Assembly (NCBI GenBank): GCA_024692235.1
Contig: JAILMW010000010.1
Coordinates: forward strand, 1 to 64,000
Length of the DNA: 64,000 nt
Origin: Saccharofermentans sp.
Lineage (GTDB): Bacteria > Bacillota > Clostridia > Saccharofermentanales > Saccharofermentanaceae
Direction of reading: 5' to 3'
Shown here: piece by piece, positions 8,825 to 18,284 of the stretch
How the letters are laid out: each line of letters starts with the position of its first letter
How positions within the stretch are numbered: position 1 is the first letter of the stretch
The notes under the pieces: model-generated
What the model saw: the letters and a program-made list of their open reading frames with translations, nothing else
Told to the model about the DNA's origin: nothing
Databases searched by the model: none
Made by a program: the position numbers and the translations under genes

Positions 8825-9664
8825 TCAGCCTTTCGTTATTATACGGGTCGCATTTATATCGACCCTGTCCTCTTCCATTATTATCTCTCCTATGGAGTCC
8901 GCCTCTATCTTACCCGAAGAAGGGTTCTTTACGCTATCTATATGGCCCCGTATCTTAGCATCCGCATCGGAATATTCAAAAGACAGCGTAGTATTTATAA
9001 GCTTACAGTCCTTCATGACAAGGCTCTTTACGTAGCACATTCCCTGAAGGCTCTCGATGGTGCAGTTCTCGAATACCAGGTTCTCGGAATTCCAGCCTAA
9101 GTATTCGCCGCAGATATATGAATCCTTAACGGTTATATTCCTGCAGTTCCAGAAGGCATCCTTGGTGAGCATCTTCGAGTTCGTGATCACGATATCGCTG
9201 CAGCCGTCAAAGCCGTAGTTACCGACAAGCTCCATATTATCGATCGTCATATTGCTGCTGTTCATGGCAAAGTAATCGCCTTTTGCAGTGACGTTCTTCA
9301 TGACGACATTACTGCAGGACCAGAGAGTCTCGGCCGCATCGTAGAAGTTGACGTTTTTAAGCGTAACATTGTTACAACGCCTGAAAGCCTTGGGGGCTTC
9401 GATCATCACGTTCTCCATCGTAAGATCGTTCGTATACCATATGCCCGCCCTTGCCGTCTCGAACATGCGGCAGTCCTTAAGCTTTATGTTATTTGAATAC
9501 CAGAGGGGATACTTCCATTTGAATGAAGTGTTTATCAATTCAATATTGCTGCTGTGCTTGAGGGGTGATTCGCCGTCGTCGAAGATCGCCTCCTCTATCC
9601 TTAAGTCAGACGCATAAAAAAGCGCGCGCTCACCCGTGTAAAAACCTCTTACCAAAGTCTCCAT
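8825..9664 (-). CDS. DUF3737 family right-handed beta-helix protein
   Basis: 279 residues made of repeated ~20-residue strands of the type NNVTLKNVNF / SNMTIDNMEL / RNITVKDSYI, the ladder of a right-handed parallel beta-helix, with no signal peptide. The opening METLVRGFYTGERALFYASDL and the whole pattern match the DUF3737 family, whose function is not established. AGGAAGG precedes the ATG. It is the first gene of an apparent operon with the aminotransferase and MATE genes. Confidence 0.8.
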   Translation of the reverse strand: METLVRGFYTGERALFYASDLRIEEAIFDDGESPLKHSSNIELINTSFKWKYPLWYSNNIKLKDCRMFETARAGIWYTNDLTMENVMIEAPKAFRRCNNVTLKNVNFYDAAETLWSCSNVVMKNVTAKGDYFAMNSSNMTIDNMELVGNYGFDGCSDIVITNSKMLTKDAFWNCRNITVKDSYICGEYLGWNSENLVFENCTIESLQGMCYVKSLVMKDCKLINTTLSFEYSDADAKIRGHIDSVKNPSSGKIEADSIGEIIMEEDRVDINATRIITKG

Positions 9665-9710
9665 AAATATATACCTTCCTGTGGGGGTTCATCCTTATAT
9701 ACAAAATTAT

Positions 9711-9743
9711 ATAGGTATCTGCCTCAAGATGACAGATACCTAT
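9711..9743 (-). terminator. Rho-independent terminator of the CAP-domain gene
   Basis: An 11-bp perfect stem (ATAGGTATCTG / CAGATACCTAT) with an 11-base loop, followed on the minus strand by ATAATTTTGT. It lies 35 bases past the CAP gene stop. The same bases contain TATAAT (9706-9711), which may belong to a promoter for the DUF3737 operon. Confidence 0.7.
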
Positions 9744-9777
9744 ACTGACATAACATTCTTTTCTTCTGAACAATCGA

Positions 9778-10662
9778 TCAATAACCGAATTCCTGAGCCC
9801 AGGTATTGCCGACTCTTGCTGATCCGTATGTGCTATACGGACCTAAGATATTATCTCTGTGCCCGGGAGATGCCATCCATTCATTAAATACCTGCTGTGC
9901 AGTCTCCTGACCTGTTGCAAGGTTCTCACCGTACATAATGGAAGGATTGACTGTATACCAGTCAGAACCGTCAGGTCTTGTGTGGGAGAAGCAATCGACT
10001 GCTTCAGAAGCTCTGATATATGCACAATCCGCAAGGGAACCGCTCCAGCTCAGGGGTGCAAGTCCGTGAGCCGCTCTCTCATTGTTGATGAGGATAAAGA
10101 GTTCATACTCTACTGTCCCTTCGGGAGGATAATTGATAGAAGGAGCTGCGGGCTCGGGAGCCGGTGTCTCTTCGGGAACGACCTGTTCCTCTACAGTCTC
10201 TTCAACTGCAACGGTCTCAACGCTGACTGTTGTCTCTGAAGGCTCTGCAGGGATACTACCCTCCTCAGAAGTCGTTTCCTCGGACTCCCGAACACTTTCA
10301 TCCATAACCTGCTCTGCTTCCGCAGCTGCCGTCTCCTGAACCGTGTACTCAGCGGGTTCGGCCTCATCCTGCGCCTCTTCCTCGATTTCGACGATCTCAG
10401 GTTCCGTCTCTTCCACCGCTGTCTCATCGGAGGTACTCTTTTCCAGAAGCTCTGTAGCACTGGAATTTTCGACCGATGCGCTCGGCTCAGAAGAGATCAA
10501 TGATTGTGTGTCGATGTGAAGCGCCACAGGAGCATCCGTAGAAGAAGCCTGCTCACGAACGTCCAGAAGGGACTCTCTGCCGGACATCTTAGCCCCGGAG
10601 ATTATAATGGAAACAACAAGTAGACCCGCTGAGACTGATTCGTAAATAGTGTACTTCTTCAT
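9778..10662 (-). CDS. Secreted CAP (SCP/YkwD-like) domain protein
   Basis: 294 residues from the ATG at 10662, chosen because GGAGG lies 8 bases upstream; a longer frame opens at 10689 without a site. An N-terminal hydrophobic signal/anchor (residues ~7-25) is followed by ~140 residues rich in Glu, Thr, Ser and Pro with no predictable fold, then a ~110-residue CAP domain with FSHTRPDG, YGENLA and SPGHRDNIL, holding the family His and Glu residues. Such proteins are extracellular, often at sporulating or vegetative cell walls; activity is unproven. Divergent from trkA. Confidence 0.88.
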   Translation of the reverse strand: MKKYTIYESVSAGLLVVSIIISGAKMSGRESLLDVREQASSTDAPVALHIDTQSLISSEPSASVENSSATELLEKSTSDETAVEETEPEIVEIEEEAQDEAEPAEYTVQETAAAEAEQVMDESVRESEETTSEEGSIPAEPSETTVSVETVAVEETVEEQVVPEETPAPEPAAPSINYPPEGTVEYELFILINNERAAHGLAPLSWSGSLADCAYIRASEAVDCFSHTRPDGSDWYTVNPSIMYGENLATGQETAQQVFNEWMASPGHRDNILGPYSTYGSARVGNTWAQEFGY

Positions 10663-10765
10663 ATCGTCCGCCTCCCATCTATGCTTCACTCATATCTATA
10701 GGATAATGGGGGCGTATGAACTCGGAAAAAGCATTCCGTTACACACTTGTGAGTAAAATATGAAC

Positions 10766-10805
10766 GCTTTTTGAACTATCCTAAAGGCTTTTTGACATAT
10801 CCTAA
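10766..10805. repeat. Direct repeat, 21-bp period, between the CAP and trkA genes
   Basis: GCTTTTTGAACTATCCTAA (10766-10784) and GCTTTTTGACATATCCTAA (10787-10805) differ at two or three positions and are two helical turns apart. A related AAAAAGC lies inverted near 10730. Placed between divergent genes, it could be a regulator site. A TTGACA lies inside the second copy but has no -10 at 17 bases. Confidence 0.5.
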
Positions 10806-10906
10806 GAAACCTTGCAAAGTGGAAGAAATGATTGTCCTGTTGTATATTATTAAATGCGCGTGTATATACGTATCTGCTGCCTGACAGGGCAGAACATGGA
10901 GGGATC

Positions 10907-12292
10907 ATGAAGGTCAAAGGTCAGTCCTCTTCCGGATTGAGGATCATAATTGTGGGGGCCGGAAAGGTCGGTCGCACACTGGTAGAACAGTTAAGCCAGG
11001 AAGGTCACGACATTACCATCGTCGATCAGGATGCTTATAAAGTCAGAGAGATAAGCAGCAATTACGACATCATGGGATGCGTCGGCAACGGTGCCAGCTA
11101 TACGACTCAGTCGGAAGCGGGGATCAACGATGCGGACCTTATTATCGCCGTTACGGATTCGGACGAACTTAATCTCCTTTGCTGTACCATCGCAAGTCAG
11201 TTCAGTAACTGCGCTTCCATCGCCAGGGTAAGAACTCCCGATTACAGCAAGGAAGTCAATTACCTTCGCGAGAAGTTAGGTCTTGCCATGATCATCAATC
11301 CCGAGCTGGAGTCCGCCAAGGAGATGGCAAGACTATTATATCTTCCTACGGCTCTTGAGATCAACTCATTTGCCCACGGTCAGGCCGAGATCGTTAAGTT
11401 CAAGATCCCCCGGGGCAATAAGATCGACGGTATGGCTATCTACGACTTAGGTAAGAATCTTACTAACGACATACTTATCTGCGCGGTAGAACGAGACGGC
11501 AGCGTAACGATCCCCCGAGGCGACTTCGTTCTCAAGGCGGGCGACAACATATCCTTCGTGGCAACTCACAAGGCTGCGACTTATTTCCTTAACCTTATCG
11601 GATTTGATACCAAGCAGGTCAAGAATACCATGATAATAGGCGGCGGACGTGCCGCATACTACCTTGCCGACCAGCTTATAAGGAACGGCATCGAAGTTAA
11701 GATAATAGAGCGCTCCAGGGCCAGATGCGAAGAACTGGTGGAGCTTCTTCCCAAGGCTCTCATTATTAACGGAGACGGAACAGATCCCGCTCTTCTCAAG
11801 GAAGAAGGAGTATTAGGATGCGAATCCTTTGTACCTCTTACTGGTATAGACGAAGAGAATGTCATGCTCTCGCTTCACGTAAAGAGCATTTCGGACGCTA
11901 AGCTCATCACAAAGATCAACCGTTCGGGCTTCTCGGAAGTCATAGATAAGCTGGATCTCGGAAGCGTAGTCTACCCCAGATACGTTACCTCCGAAGCCAT
12001 AATCGCTTATGTAAGAGCAAGGTCGGCTGCAAAGGACAGCAATATCGAGACTTTGTATCATATGTTCAACTCCAGGGCCGAGGCTATCGAATTCAATGTC
12101 ACAAAAGAATCCGATCTTACGGGCAAAGAGCTTCGCGAATTAAAGCTCAAGGATAACCTCCTTATATCCTTCATAATCCACGAAGGTAAGCTCATAATCC
12201 CCACAGGTAACGACAAGATCTCCGTAGGAGACAGCGTTATGGTCGTTACAACGCACCTCGGATTTACCGATATCACCAATATACTTAAGTAA
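10907..12292 (+). CDS. trkA: Trk potassium uptake regulator TrkA
   Basis: 461 residues from the ATG at 10907, preceded by GGAGGG; the frame is open upstream to 10832 but that start lacks a ribosome site and would exceed the family length. Two tandem RCK units are visible, each a Rossmann NAD-binding domain (IIIVGAGKVGRTLVEQL; then TMIIGGGRAAYYLADQL) followed by a TrkA_C domain. The protein gates the TrkH channel in response to NAD(H) or ATP/ADP. The 20-base gap to trkH and the shared direction indicate one operon. Confidence 0.95.
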   Translation: MKVKGQSSSGLRIIIVGAGKVGRTLVEQLSQEGHDITIVDQDAYKVREISSNYDIMGCVGNGASYTTQSEAGINDADLIIAVTDSDELNLLCCTIASQFSNCASIARVRTPDYSKEVNYLREKLGLAMIINPELESAKEMARLLYLPTALEINSFAHGQAEIVKFKIPRGNKIDGMAIYDLGKNLTNDILICAVERDGSVTIPRGDFVLKAGDNISFVATHKAATYFLNLIGFDTKQVKNTMIIGGGRAAYYLADQLIRNGIEVKIIERSRARCEELVELLPKALIINGDGTDPALLKEEGVLGCESFVPLTGIDEENVMLSLHVKSISDAKLITKINRSGFSEVIDKLDLGSVVYPRYVTSEAIIAYVRARSAAKDSNIETLYHMFNSRAEAIEFNVTKESDLTGKELRELKLKDNLLISFIIHEGKLIIPTGNDKISVGDSVMVVTTHLGFTDITNILK

Positions 12293-12312
12293 AGAAAGCG
12301 GAAAAGCTGCCG

Positions 12313-13773
12313 ATGAATATACCGATGATAAGATACACACTGGCACAGGTCCTTCGAATCGAAGGCGCTTTCCTGCTGCTCCCTTGTATCGTGGCTTTTA
12401 TCTATCGCGAGGAAGTAGGTATCATCTACCTCTTTATCGCATTGGCTCTCATGGTAACAGGAACGATAGGCTCGTTCTTTAAGCCTAAGGATACTGTCAT
12501 CTACCTGAAAGAAGGATGTGTGGCAACGTCCCTGTCATGGATCGTCATGAGTCTTGGCGGATGCCTTCCCTTCGTCATATCCGGAGAGATCCCGTCATTC
12601 ACGGATGCTCTCTTCGAGACCGTATCCGGCTTTACCACAACGGGAGCATCCATCTTATCTGAGGTCGAGCATTTGTCACACACGGCACTGTTCTGGAGAT
12701 CCTTTACTCACTGGCTGGGAGGCATGGGAGTCCTGGTATTCCTTCTTGCAGTCATCCCCATGAGCGGCGGCTCCAACATCAACCTCATGAGAGCAGAGAG
12801 CCCCGGACCTTCCGTAGGTAAGCTCGTTCCCAAGATAAAGCACACGGCCAGGATCTTATATCTTATCTATCTCGTAATGACGGTAATCGAGATCATCCTC
12901 CTCATGGCAGGCGGCATGACCTTATTTGAGGCATCTACCCTCTCCTTCGGTACTGCAGGTACGGGAGGATTCGGCATAAAGAACGACAGCTTTGCTTCCT
13001 ACTCCGCATATATACAGTGGGTAGCGGCGATCTTCATGGTGCTCTTCGGCGTTAACTTCAATGCTTACTACTATGTTCTCCTTCGTCAGTTCAAGAAGGT
13101 CTTCGGCTTCGAGGAAGTGCGTCACTACCTGATACTTATAGCTATCGCTACCGGTATTATCTTCCTTAATGTTATGCGTATGTATGATACAGCGGGAGAA
13201 GCTCTTACCCATTCCTTCTTCCAGGTGGCATCCCTCGTATCTTCTACGGGATTCGGCTCCACCGACTTTGATACGTGGCCCACATTAAGTAAGCTCACTC
13301 TTATCCTTCTTATGACCGTCGGCGCCTGCGCGGGAAGCACCGGAGGCGGCGTTAAGGTATCCCGCTTTATGGTACTTCTTAAGTCTATCCGAAAGGAATT
13401 CGCTTCTTATATCCACCCTAAGGTAGTTCGTAAGATAACCATCGATTCAAGGCCGGTAGAACACGATGTAGTAAGATCCATAAACGTATACCTTATTACA
13501 TTCTTCTCTGTCCTTATGGGCTCCATGTTCTTACTGGCGCTTGACGGGCACGACTTAGTAACGACATATACCGCAGTACTTGCAACACTTAATAACATAG
13601 GTCCCGGCCTCGCCAAGGTAGGCCCTACATGTAACTACGGATTCTTCAGCGGCTTCTCCAAGTATGTCCTGATGCTCGATATGCTGGCAGGAAGGCTTGA
13701 GCTGTTCCCTATCCTTATCCTCTTCCACCCTAAGCTCTATAAGGGTATCACGGCAAAAACGAAGCAAGGATAA
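12313..13773 (+). CDS. trkH: Potassium uptake channel subunit TrkH
   Basis: 486 residues, polytopic, with four pore-loop repeats carrying the K+ selectivity glycines (SGFTTTGASI, GTAGTGGFGI, SSTGFGSTDF, NNIGPGLAKVGP). The span WRSFTHWLGGMGVLVF is typical of TrkH/TrkG rather than the shorter KtrB. It takes up K+ across the cytoplasmic membrane together with TrkA. No terminator is seen directly after it; a remnant lipoprotein follows 70 bases on. Confidence 0.95.
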   Translation: MNIPMIRYTLAQVLRIEGAFLLLPCIVAFIYREEVGIIYLFIALALMVTGTIGSFFKPKDTVIYLKEGCVATSLSWIVMSLGGCLPFVISGEIPSFTDALFETVSGFTTTGASILSEVEHLSHTALFWRSFTHWLGGMGVLVFLLAVIPMSGGSNINLMRAESPGPSVGKLVPKIKHTARILYLIYLVMTVIEIILLMAGGMTLFEASTLSFGTAGTGGFGIKNDSFASYSAYIQWVAAIFMVLFGVNFNAYYYVLLRQFKKVFGFEEVRHYLILIAIATGIIFLNVMRMYDTAGEALTHSFFQVASLVSSTGFGSTDFDTWPTLSKLTLILLMTVGACAGSTGGGVKVSRFMVLLKSIRKEFASYIHPKVVRKITIDSRPVEHDVVRSINVYLITFFSVLMGSMFLLALDGHDLVTTYTAVLATLNNIGPGLAKVGPTCNYGFFSGFSKYVLMLDMLAGRLELFPILILFHPKLYKGITAKTKQG

Positions 13774-13844
13774 TTGCGCTGAAACCTCCCATTATCTTCT
13801 GCGTCAGTATAGGCACAGGGATAAGACCAAACGGAGGTTAGAAT

Positions 13845-14023
13845 ATGAAAACTCTTAAGACAGCAACAGCAATACTGCTTATGGCCGCGATCCTCGGCTC
13901 ATGCTCACAACAGACAAATGGCAAGTTGGTCTGCAGACCGAAGACGGACATGAGCTCGTCTTCCCCTCCGGTGTGAAAAGATCCGGTTATACACTCGTAG
14001 AGTGGGGCGGTTCAGAGGTCTGA
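13845..14023 (+). pseudogene. Frameshifted lipoprotein remnant
   Basis: An ATG with GGAGG upstream opens a 43-codon frame (13845-13976) that begins with a lipoprotein signal: basic start, hydrophobic core and lipobox ILGSC. After residue ~26 the sense is better in the +1 frame, which runs to a stop at 14023 and reads ELVFPSGVKRSGYTLVEWG, resembling a cell-wall InlB/Listeria-Bacteroides beta-repeat. A single frameshift would join the two. The 3' end overlaps the tail of the opposing alpha-galactosidase gene. It could also be a genuine 43-residue lipopeptide. Confidence 0.5.
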
Positions 14024-16419
14024 TCGACGGTATAGATCCTTGACCCGAAGTCAGGATAGTAGGCGATAGTCTTATCGTCGTATCCGCATCCCGCGAAGGA
14101 ATTCTTAAGGTGAACACCTGCATACATCATGGCATCACCGTACATGACGTGCTCCTCTTCCTCGGCATGCATCTTTATGAATCTTGAGAGTATGCCGTGG
14201 ATAGTGCCGTCAGGCTTAACGTGTACCGGGGATATAAAGTTAACAAGCCCTCCGAAGTTACGGATATCGAAGTCAAGCACCCTTCCTTTGAACTTATACT
14301 TCATATCCTCCTTAAGACCCTTGGGATTAATAACTCTCCACTTACAGTTAGGGTGAGTTAATATCTGCAGCGTCATGGTAACGGCATTCTTCTTGTCTTC
14401 GGATACCGTTGTCCATGAGATCGAATTACAGGGAGACGGTTCAAGAAGGCCCATACCGTGGTCTTCTCCGTCTCCTTTATCCTGCCTGTAGAATCTTCCG
14501 CGCTGCAAGGTCTCCCTGTGCGCCTTATAGAAAGATATCTGCTCTCTTATGGCATTTATATCTTCCTTCTTCATGTCGCAGAGATTGCATTCGTATCCCA
14601 ATACTCCGAAGGAAGCCACATTGAACCTTGTCTCTATGGGAGTCCTTCTTAATGTCTGATGATTAGGGACATCCGATACATGCGCAGTAACGCACCTCAT
14701 GGGATATCCGTAGCTGTAGCCCGTCTGTATCTCGGCTCTTGCCACCGCATCCGTATCGTCACTTGCCCATATCTGCGGGAAGAATGAGAGTATACCTAAG
14801 TCGAACCTGTTGCCGCCGGACGCACATCCCTCGAAGAGTATCTCGGGAAATTCCCTTGTAAGAGCTCTCATTATGCGGTAAAGGCCAAGAACATATCTAT
14901 GGAATACTTCGCCCTGTCTGTCCTTGGGAAGACCCTCGGAGAATACGTCGGTAAAGATACGGTTCATGTCCCACTTAACATAGGATATATCCGCGGAAGA
15001 GAATACCTTCCTCATGGCTTCTATAATGTAGTCCTGAACTTCAGATCTTGTAAGATCCAGGATCATCTGATTTCTCGCGGGAGAGTGGCTCTTCCCAGAG
15101 ATCTTGATCGCCCAGTCGGGATGAGCTCTGTAAAGATCGGAGTTCTCATTGACCATCTCTGGCTCTACCCAGATCCCGAACTGCAGGCCCAGAGCTCTTA
15201 TCTTGTCGCAAAGGCCCTTGATGCCGTGAGGAAGCTTCTTCGGGTTAGGGTACCAGTCGCCTAAGGACTTTGAGTCATCGTTTCTTTCTCCGAACCAGCC
15301 GTCGTCCATAACAAAGAGCTCTATTCCTACGCTCTTTGCCTTTCTCGCAAGACGAAGAAGTCTGCTCTCGCTGATATTAAAGTAAGCTGCTTCCCAGGAG
15401 TTTAAGAGGACGGGCCGAAGTCTGTCCTTCCACGGGCCGCGCAGGATATGCTTCGACACGAAGTCGTGCATCTTTCCGCTCATTCCGTTATATCCCGAAC
15501 ATGAATAAGTCATGACTGCTTCGGGGCTGGCGAAGGACTCTCCTTTCTGTAATCTCCATGTGAACCCGGTGGGGTTGATACCCGATAAGAATCTCACCTT
15601 GCCGTGTGAACTCTTCTCTATAGATTCGTAGTGGTTGCCGCTATATACGAGGTTGAAGGCATATACTTCGCCGAAGTCCTCCATGCAGCCTTTCTTTGAT
15701 ACCATTACAAAGGGATTGGCCCTGTTGGAGGAAGTGCCGGTGAAGGACGAATTAACAAGCCTTGCTCCGCTTACGGGAAGGTCTGTCTTCTTCATCTCGC
15801 GGGCCCATGCTCCGGTGAATGTCGAGAATGTATAGTCTCCGGGATCGAAGTCTATCTGAGTGCTCATGATCTTCTCTATGGTAATGTCTCCTTCGCCGCT
15901 ATTCTCAAGGACCGCATAGCGTGTTATAACATCGCAGGAAGGATATACCGTATATATCAGATCCAGCTCAAGGCTGTTGTCGCTATCCTTAAGCTTTATC
16001 GTTAAGATCTCGGCTTCTTCTCCGTATGACTTGGGAAGGACTTCCTCGTCACTGTCCTTATCCTCAGGAGTCGCCGTGCCCTTACTCTGCCCGTAAGAGT
16101 CGTATCTGAAATCGGAAGTGGAGCTTCCGTCTGCATTTCGCAGCTCGATAAAAGCTTCCCTTACATCGCCCTTGCCGTACGAACTCATCTCCAGGCGAAG
16201 GTCTTCAAGCGTTATGCTGTTCGTATCCTTATCGGGGATAGCGGTATTACCTGCGGGGTATCCCTTAGGCTCCTCTATGCCGTCGGAAGAATCCATATGG
16301 ATCTTCCTGCCGTAGTATAAGTGCTCGAGATGCCCCGTCGGCATTACCTTAAAGGCATATGTGGTATTGTCCGTATCAAGGACGAATAAAGGCTTATCTT
16401 CTTCAATGATGCGTATCAT
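13987..16419 (-). CDS. Alpha-galactosidase, GH36
   Basis: 810 residues with no signal peptide, hence cytosolic. The catalytic region shows the nucleophile in YVKWDMNRIF and the acid/base in WASDDTDAVARAEIQTGYSYG, plus FVMDDGWFGERNDD and GIWVEPEMVN, all GH36 landmarks. It removes alpha-1,6-linked galactose from melibiose or raffinose-type sugars. It is somewhat longer than the usual ~730, partly from an acidic insert around residues 110-135 and a ~10-residue tail overlapping the antisense remnant. The ATG follows the symporter stop by one base with AGGAG upstream, so it is operonic with the symporter. Confidence 0.93.
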   Translation of the reverse strand: MIRIIEEDKPLFVLDTDNTTYAFKVMPTGHLEHLYYGRKIHMDSSDGIEEPKGYPAGNTAIPDKDTNSITLEDLRLEMSSYGKGDVREAFIELRNADGSSTSDFRYDSYGQSKGTATPEDKDSDEEVLPKSYGEEAEILTIKLKDSDNSLELDLIYTVYPSCDVITRYAVLENSGEGDITIEKIMSTQIDFDPGDYTFSTFTGAWAREMKKTDLPVSGARLVNSSFTGTSSNRANPFVMVSKKGCMEDFGEVYAFNLVYSGNHYESIEKSSHGKVRFLSGINPTGFTWRLQKGESFASPEAVMTYSCSGYNGMSGKMHDFVSKHILRGPWKDRLRPVLLNSWEAAYFNISESRLLRLARKAKSVGIELFVMDDGWFGERNDDSKSLGDWYPNPKKLPHGIKGLCDKIRALGLQFGIWVEPEMVNENSDLYRAHPDWAIKISGKSHSPARNQMILDLTRSEVQDYIIEAMRKVFSSADISYVKWDMNRIFTDVFSEGLPKDRQGEVFHRYVLGLYRIMRALTREFPEILFEGCASGGNRFDLGILSFFPQIWASDDTDAVARAEIQTGYSYGYPMRCVTAHVSDVPNHQTLRRTPIETRFNVASFGVLGYECNLCDMKKEDINAIREQISFYKAHRETLQRGRFYRQDKGDGEDHGMGLLEPSPCNSISWTTVSEDKKNAVTMTLQILTHPNCKWRVINPKGLKEDMKYKFKGRVLDFDIRNFGGLVNFISPVHVKPDGTIHGILSRFIKMHAEEEEHVMYGDAMMYAGVHLKNSFAGCGYDDKTIAYYPDFGSRIYTVDQTSEPPHSTSV

Positions 16420-16420
16420 A

Positions 16421-18271
16421 TCAGCTCCTCGACTTAAGCTCGGAAGTGATCTCCTCGAGTTTCTTATCTGTAAGGATATACTTCGATCTGAATATAAACA
16501 ACGCTATAACGAGTACTACCATAGGTGCCAGCGTCATGACCAGTCTAAGTCCGATAACGGAAGAGGAATCAAGAGCAGTATCCGCGCCTGATGCTATGTC
16601 CTGAAGGCTCTTTATAAGCATCGAAGCTGTCTGCGCTCCCGAAGAGTCGGCCTGTATGTCAAATACCGCAAGGCAGACGGAAGCTACGAGAGCCGCGATA
16701 CCTGAAGCCAGCTTAACGACGAAGGTCTGCATGGAGAAGATGACCGACTCGTCTCTTCTTCTGTTCTTAAGTTCGCCGTAGTCAACGGTATTTGCAAGGA
16801 AGATCGTAACTATGACATTTAATATTCCCACCGCGCCCATTATGAAGAATCCGGGTACGAAGAAAGGGAATACACTTTTTGTTCCCATAAGAGCCATTAC
16901 AAGAAGTATCACGTATCCTGCGATAGCAGAGAAGACTCCTATGTAGAAGATCTTCAGGGTGTTAAATGCCTTTCGAAGAAGCGGGAAGAAAAGCATCATG
17001 GCAAATATCTGTATGCCGCCCGCAAATGTATTAAAAAGGGTATAATTCCCCTGCCAGTTACTGCCCGCCAGATCGTACTTAAAAAAGTAGATAAGAAGGT
17101 TCGACGTGATGTATGTAGCCGTGTTTATAAGAACTATCGTGATAACTATGGTCATAGCCTGATCGTTCTGGATAAGCGCCTTGAACATCTGACCTACGGA
17201 TGCGGTCCTCATGTCCACGGAAGACTTCTCCTTGATAAAGATACATGTAATCGCGGTGAAGACTACGAAGAGCACTCCTACGATGATCGTAAAGTACTTA
17301 AAGCCTACTCGCTCGACTTCAAGGGTGGATTCCATATTGACCGTTCCGGTAAGGGTATCTGCTGCGGTCATCCTGTCGTAAGCATCCTGCTCCACATAGA
17401 AGACTATGACCGCATTGGGGGAAGCGGTTCCGTGATCCGCGTACTTCGCCTTTATCTCACCGAATATATCGCTTCCTACCACGGCACTGACCTTGGCATT
17501 GTCGGAGCTTACATTAAGGACATTGCCGATGACCCTGTCACCCTCCTGTACTTCCACACCATCGAACATCTTATCGGTACCCGTGACCGTCACTTCCATA
17601 TCCGTATGCTCGCTGTCATATGACTTCATGGTGGAAGTAGCATTGCCGTCCTCGTCCAGAAGGACCACACAGGAGCTCATGGACTTATCCTGAGACGTAA
17701 ATGTACATGTCTTATTATCTGCATTTTTTCCTGCAAGCGAATTACCCAGAGCCGCTACGCACATGACAGTAAGGATAGTAACTATAGCAGAGCCGACACC
17801 CGCGCAGGATCTTGCCAGAGCGGACAGACCTTCTCTCTCCTTACCGCCTTCCGTGAATGCGGGGATCATGGACCAGTAAGGGATATCCATCATGGTGTAG
17901 GTAATGCCCCAGAGGATGTAAGTAACAGCCGCATATGCTACAAGCCCTTTTGCATCCAACGAAGGGGGCGCCGAGAACATTAAGATAAGAACTACCGCAT
18001 TAGTTACTGTACCTATAAGAAGCCAGGGTCTGAACTTGCCCCAGCGGGTCTTGGTCTTAGCTACGACAACGCCCATTACGGGGTCGTTAAATGCATCGAA
18101 TACTCTCGCTATAAGAAGGATGATACCCATGGCAATGGCACTGACTCCCATAATATCCTGGAAATAGTAAAGGACGTAGGAAGCCGACAGCATATAGACC
18201 ATGTCCTTACCTACGGCACCTATACCGTAAGCAAACTTCTCTAAGCCCGTGAGACCTTTCTTAGTACTCAT
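16421..18271 (-). CDS. GPH-family (MelB-like) sugar:cation symporter with extracellular insert
   Basis: 616 residues where ~450-470 is usual. The N-terminal half is classic GPH: VFDAFNDPVMGVVVAKTKTRWGKFRPW and MMDIPYWSMIPAF. Between helices 5 and 6 there is a ~140-residue hydrophilic insert (about residues 181-322) containing two Cys (Lys-Thr-Cys and Ser-Ser-Cys), predicted outside the cell. The remaining helices follow normally. It probably imports the alpha-galactoside cleaved by the adjoining GH36 enzyme. AGGAGGG precedes the ATG. Confidence 0.88.
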   Translation of the reverse strand: MSTKKGLTGLEKFAYGIGAVGKDMVYMLSASYVLYYFQDIMGVSAIAMGIILLIARVFDAFNDPVMGVVVAKTKTRWGKFRPWLLIGTVTNAVVLILMFSAPPSLDAKGLVAYAAVTYILWGITYTMMDIPYWSMIPAFTEGGKEREGLSALARSCAGVGSAIVTILTVMCVAALGNSLAGKNADNKTCTFTSQDKSMSSCVVLLDEDGNATSTMKSYDSEHTDMEVTVTGTDKMFDGVEVQEGDRVIGNVLNVSSDNAKVSAVVGSDIFGEIKAKYADHGTASPNAVIVFYVEQDAYDRMTAADTLTGTVNMESTLEVERVGFKYFTIIVGVLFVVFTAITCIFIKEKSSVDMRTASVGQMFKALIQNDQAMTIVITIVLINTATYITSNLLIYFFKYDLAGSNWQGNYTLFNTFAGGIQIFAMMLFFPLLRKAFNTLKIFYIGVFSAIAGYVILLVMALMGTKSVFPFFVPGFFIMGAVGILNVIVTIFLANTVDYGELKNRRRDESVIFSMQTFVVKLASGIAALVASVCLAVFDIQADSSGAQTASMLIKSLQDIASGADTALDSSSVIGLRLVMTLAPMVVLVIALFIFRSKYILTDKKLEEITSELKSRS

Positions 18272-18284
18272 CGCACGTCCCTCC

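Noticed and set aside
10133..10460. Small ORFs on both strands inside the CAP gene
   Set aside because: They arise from the Glu/Thr/Ser-rich low-complexity stretch of the CAP protein and have no start signals.
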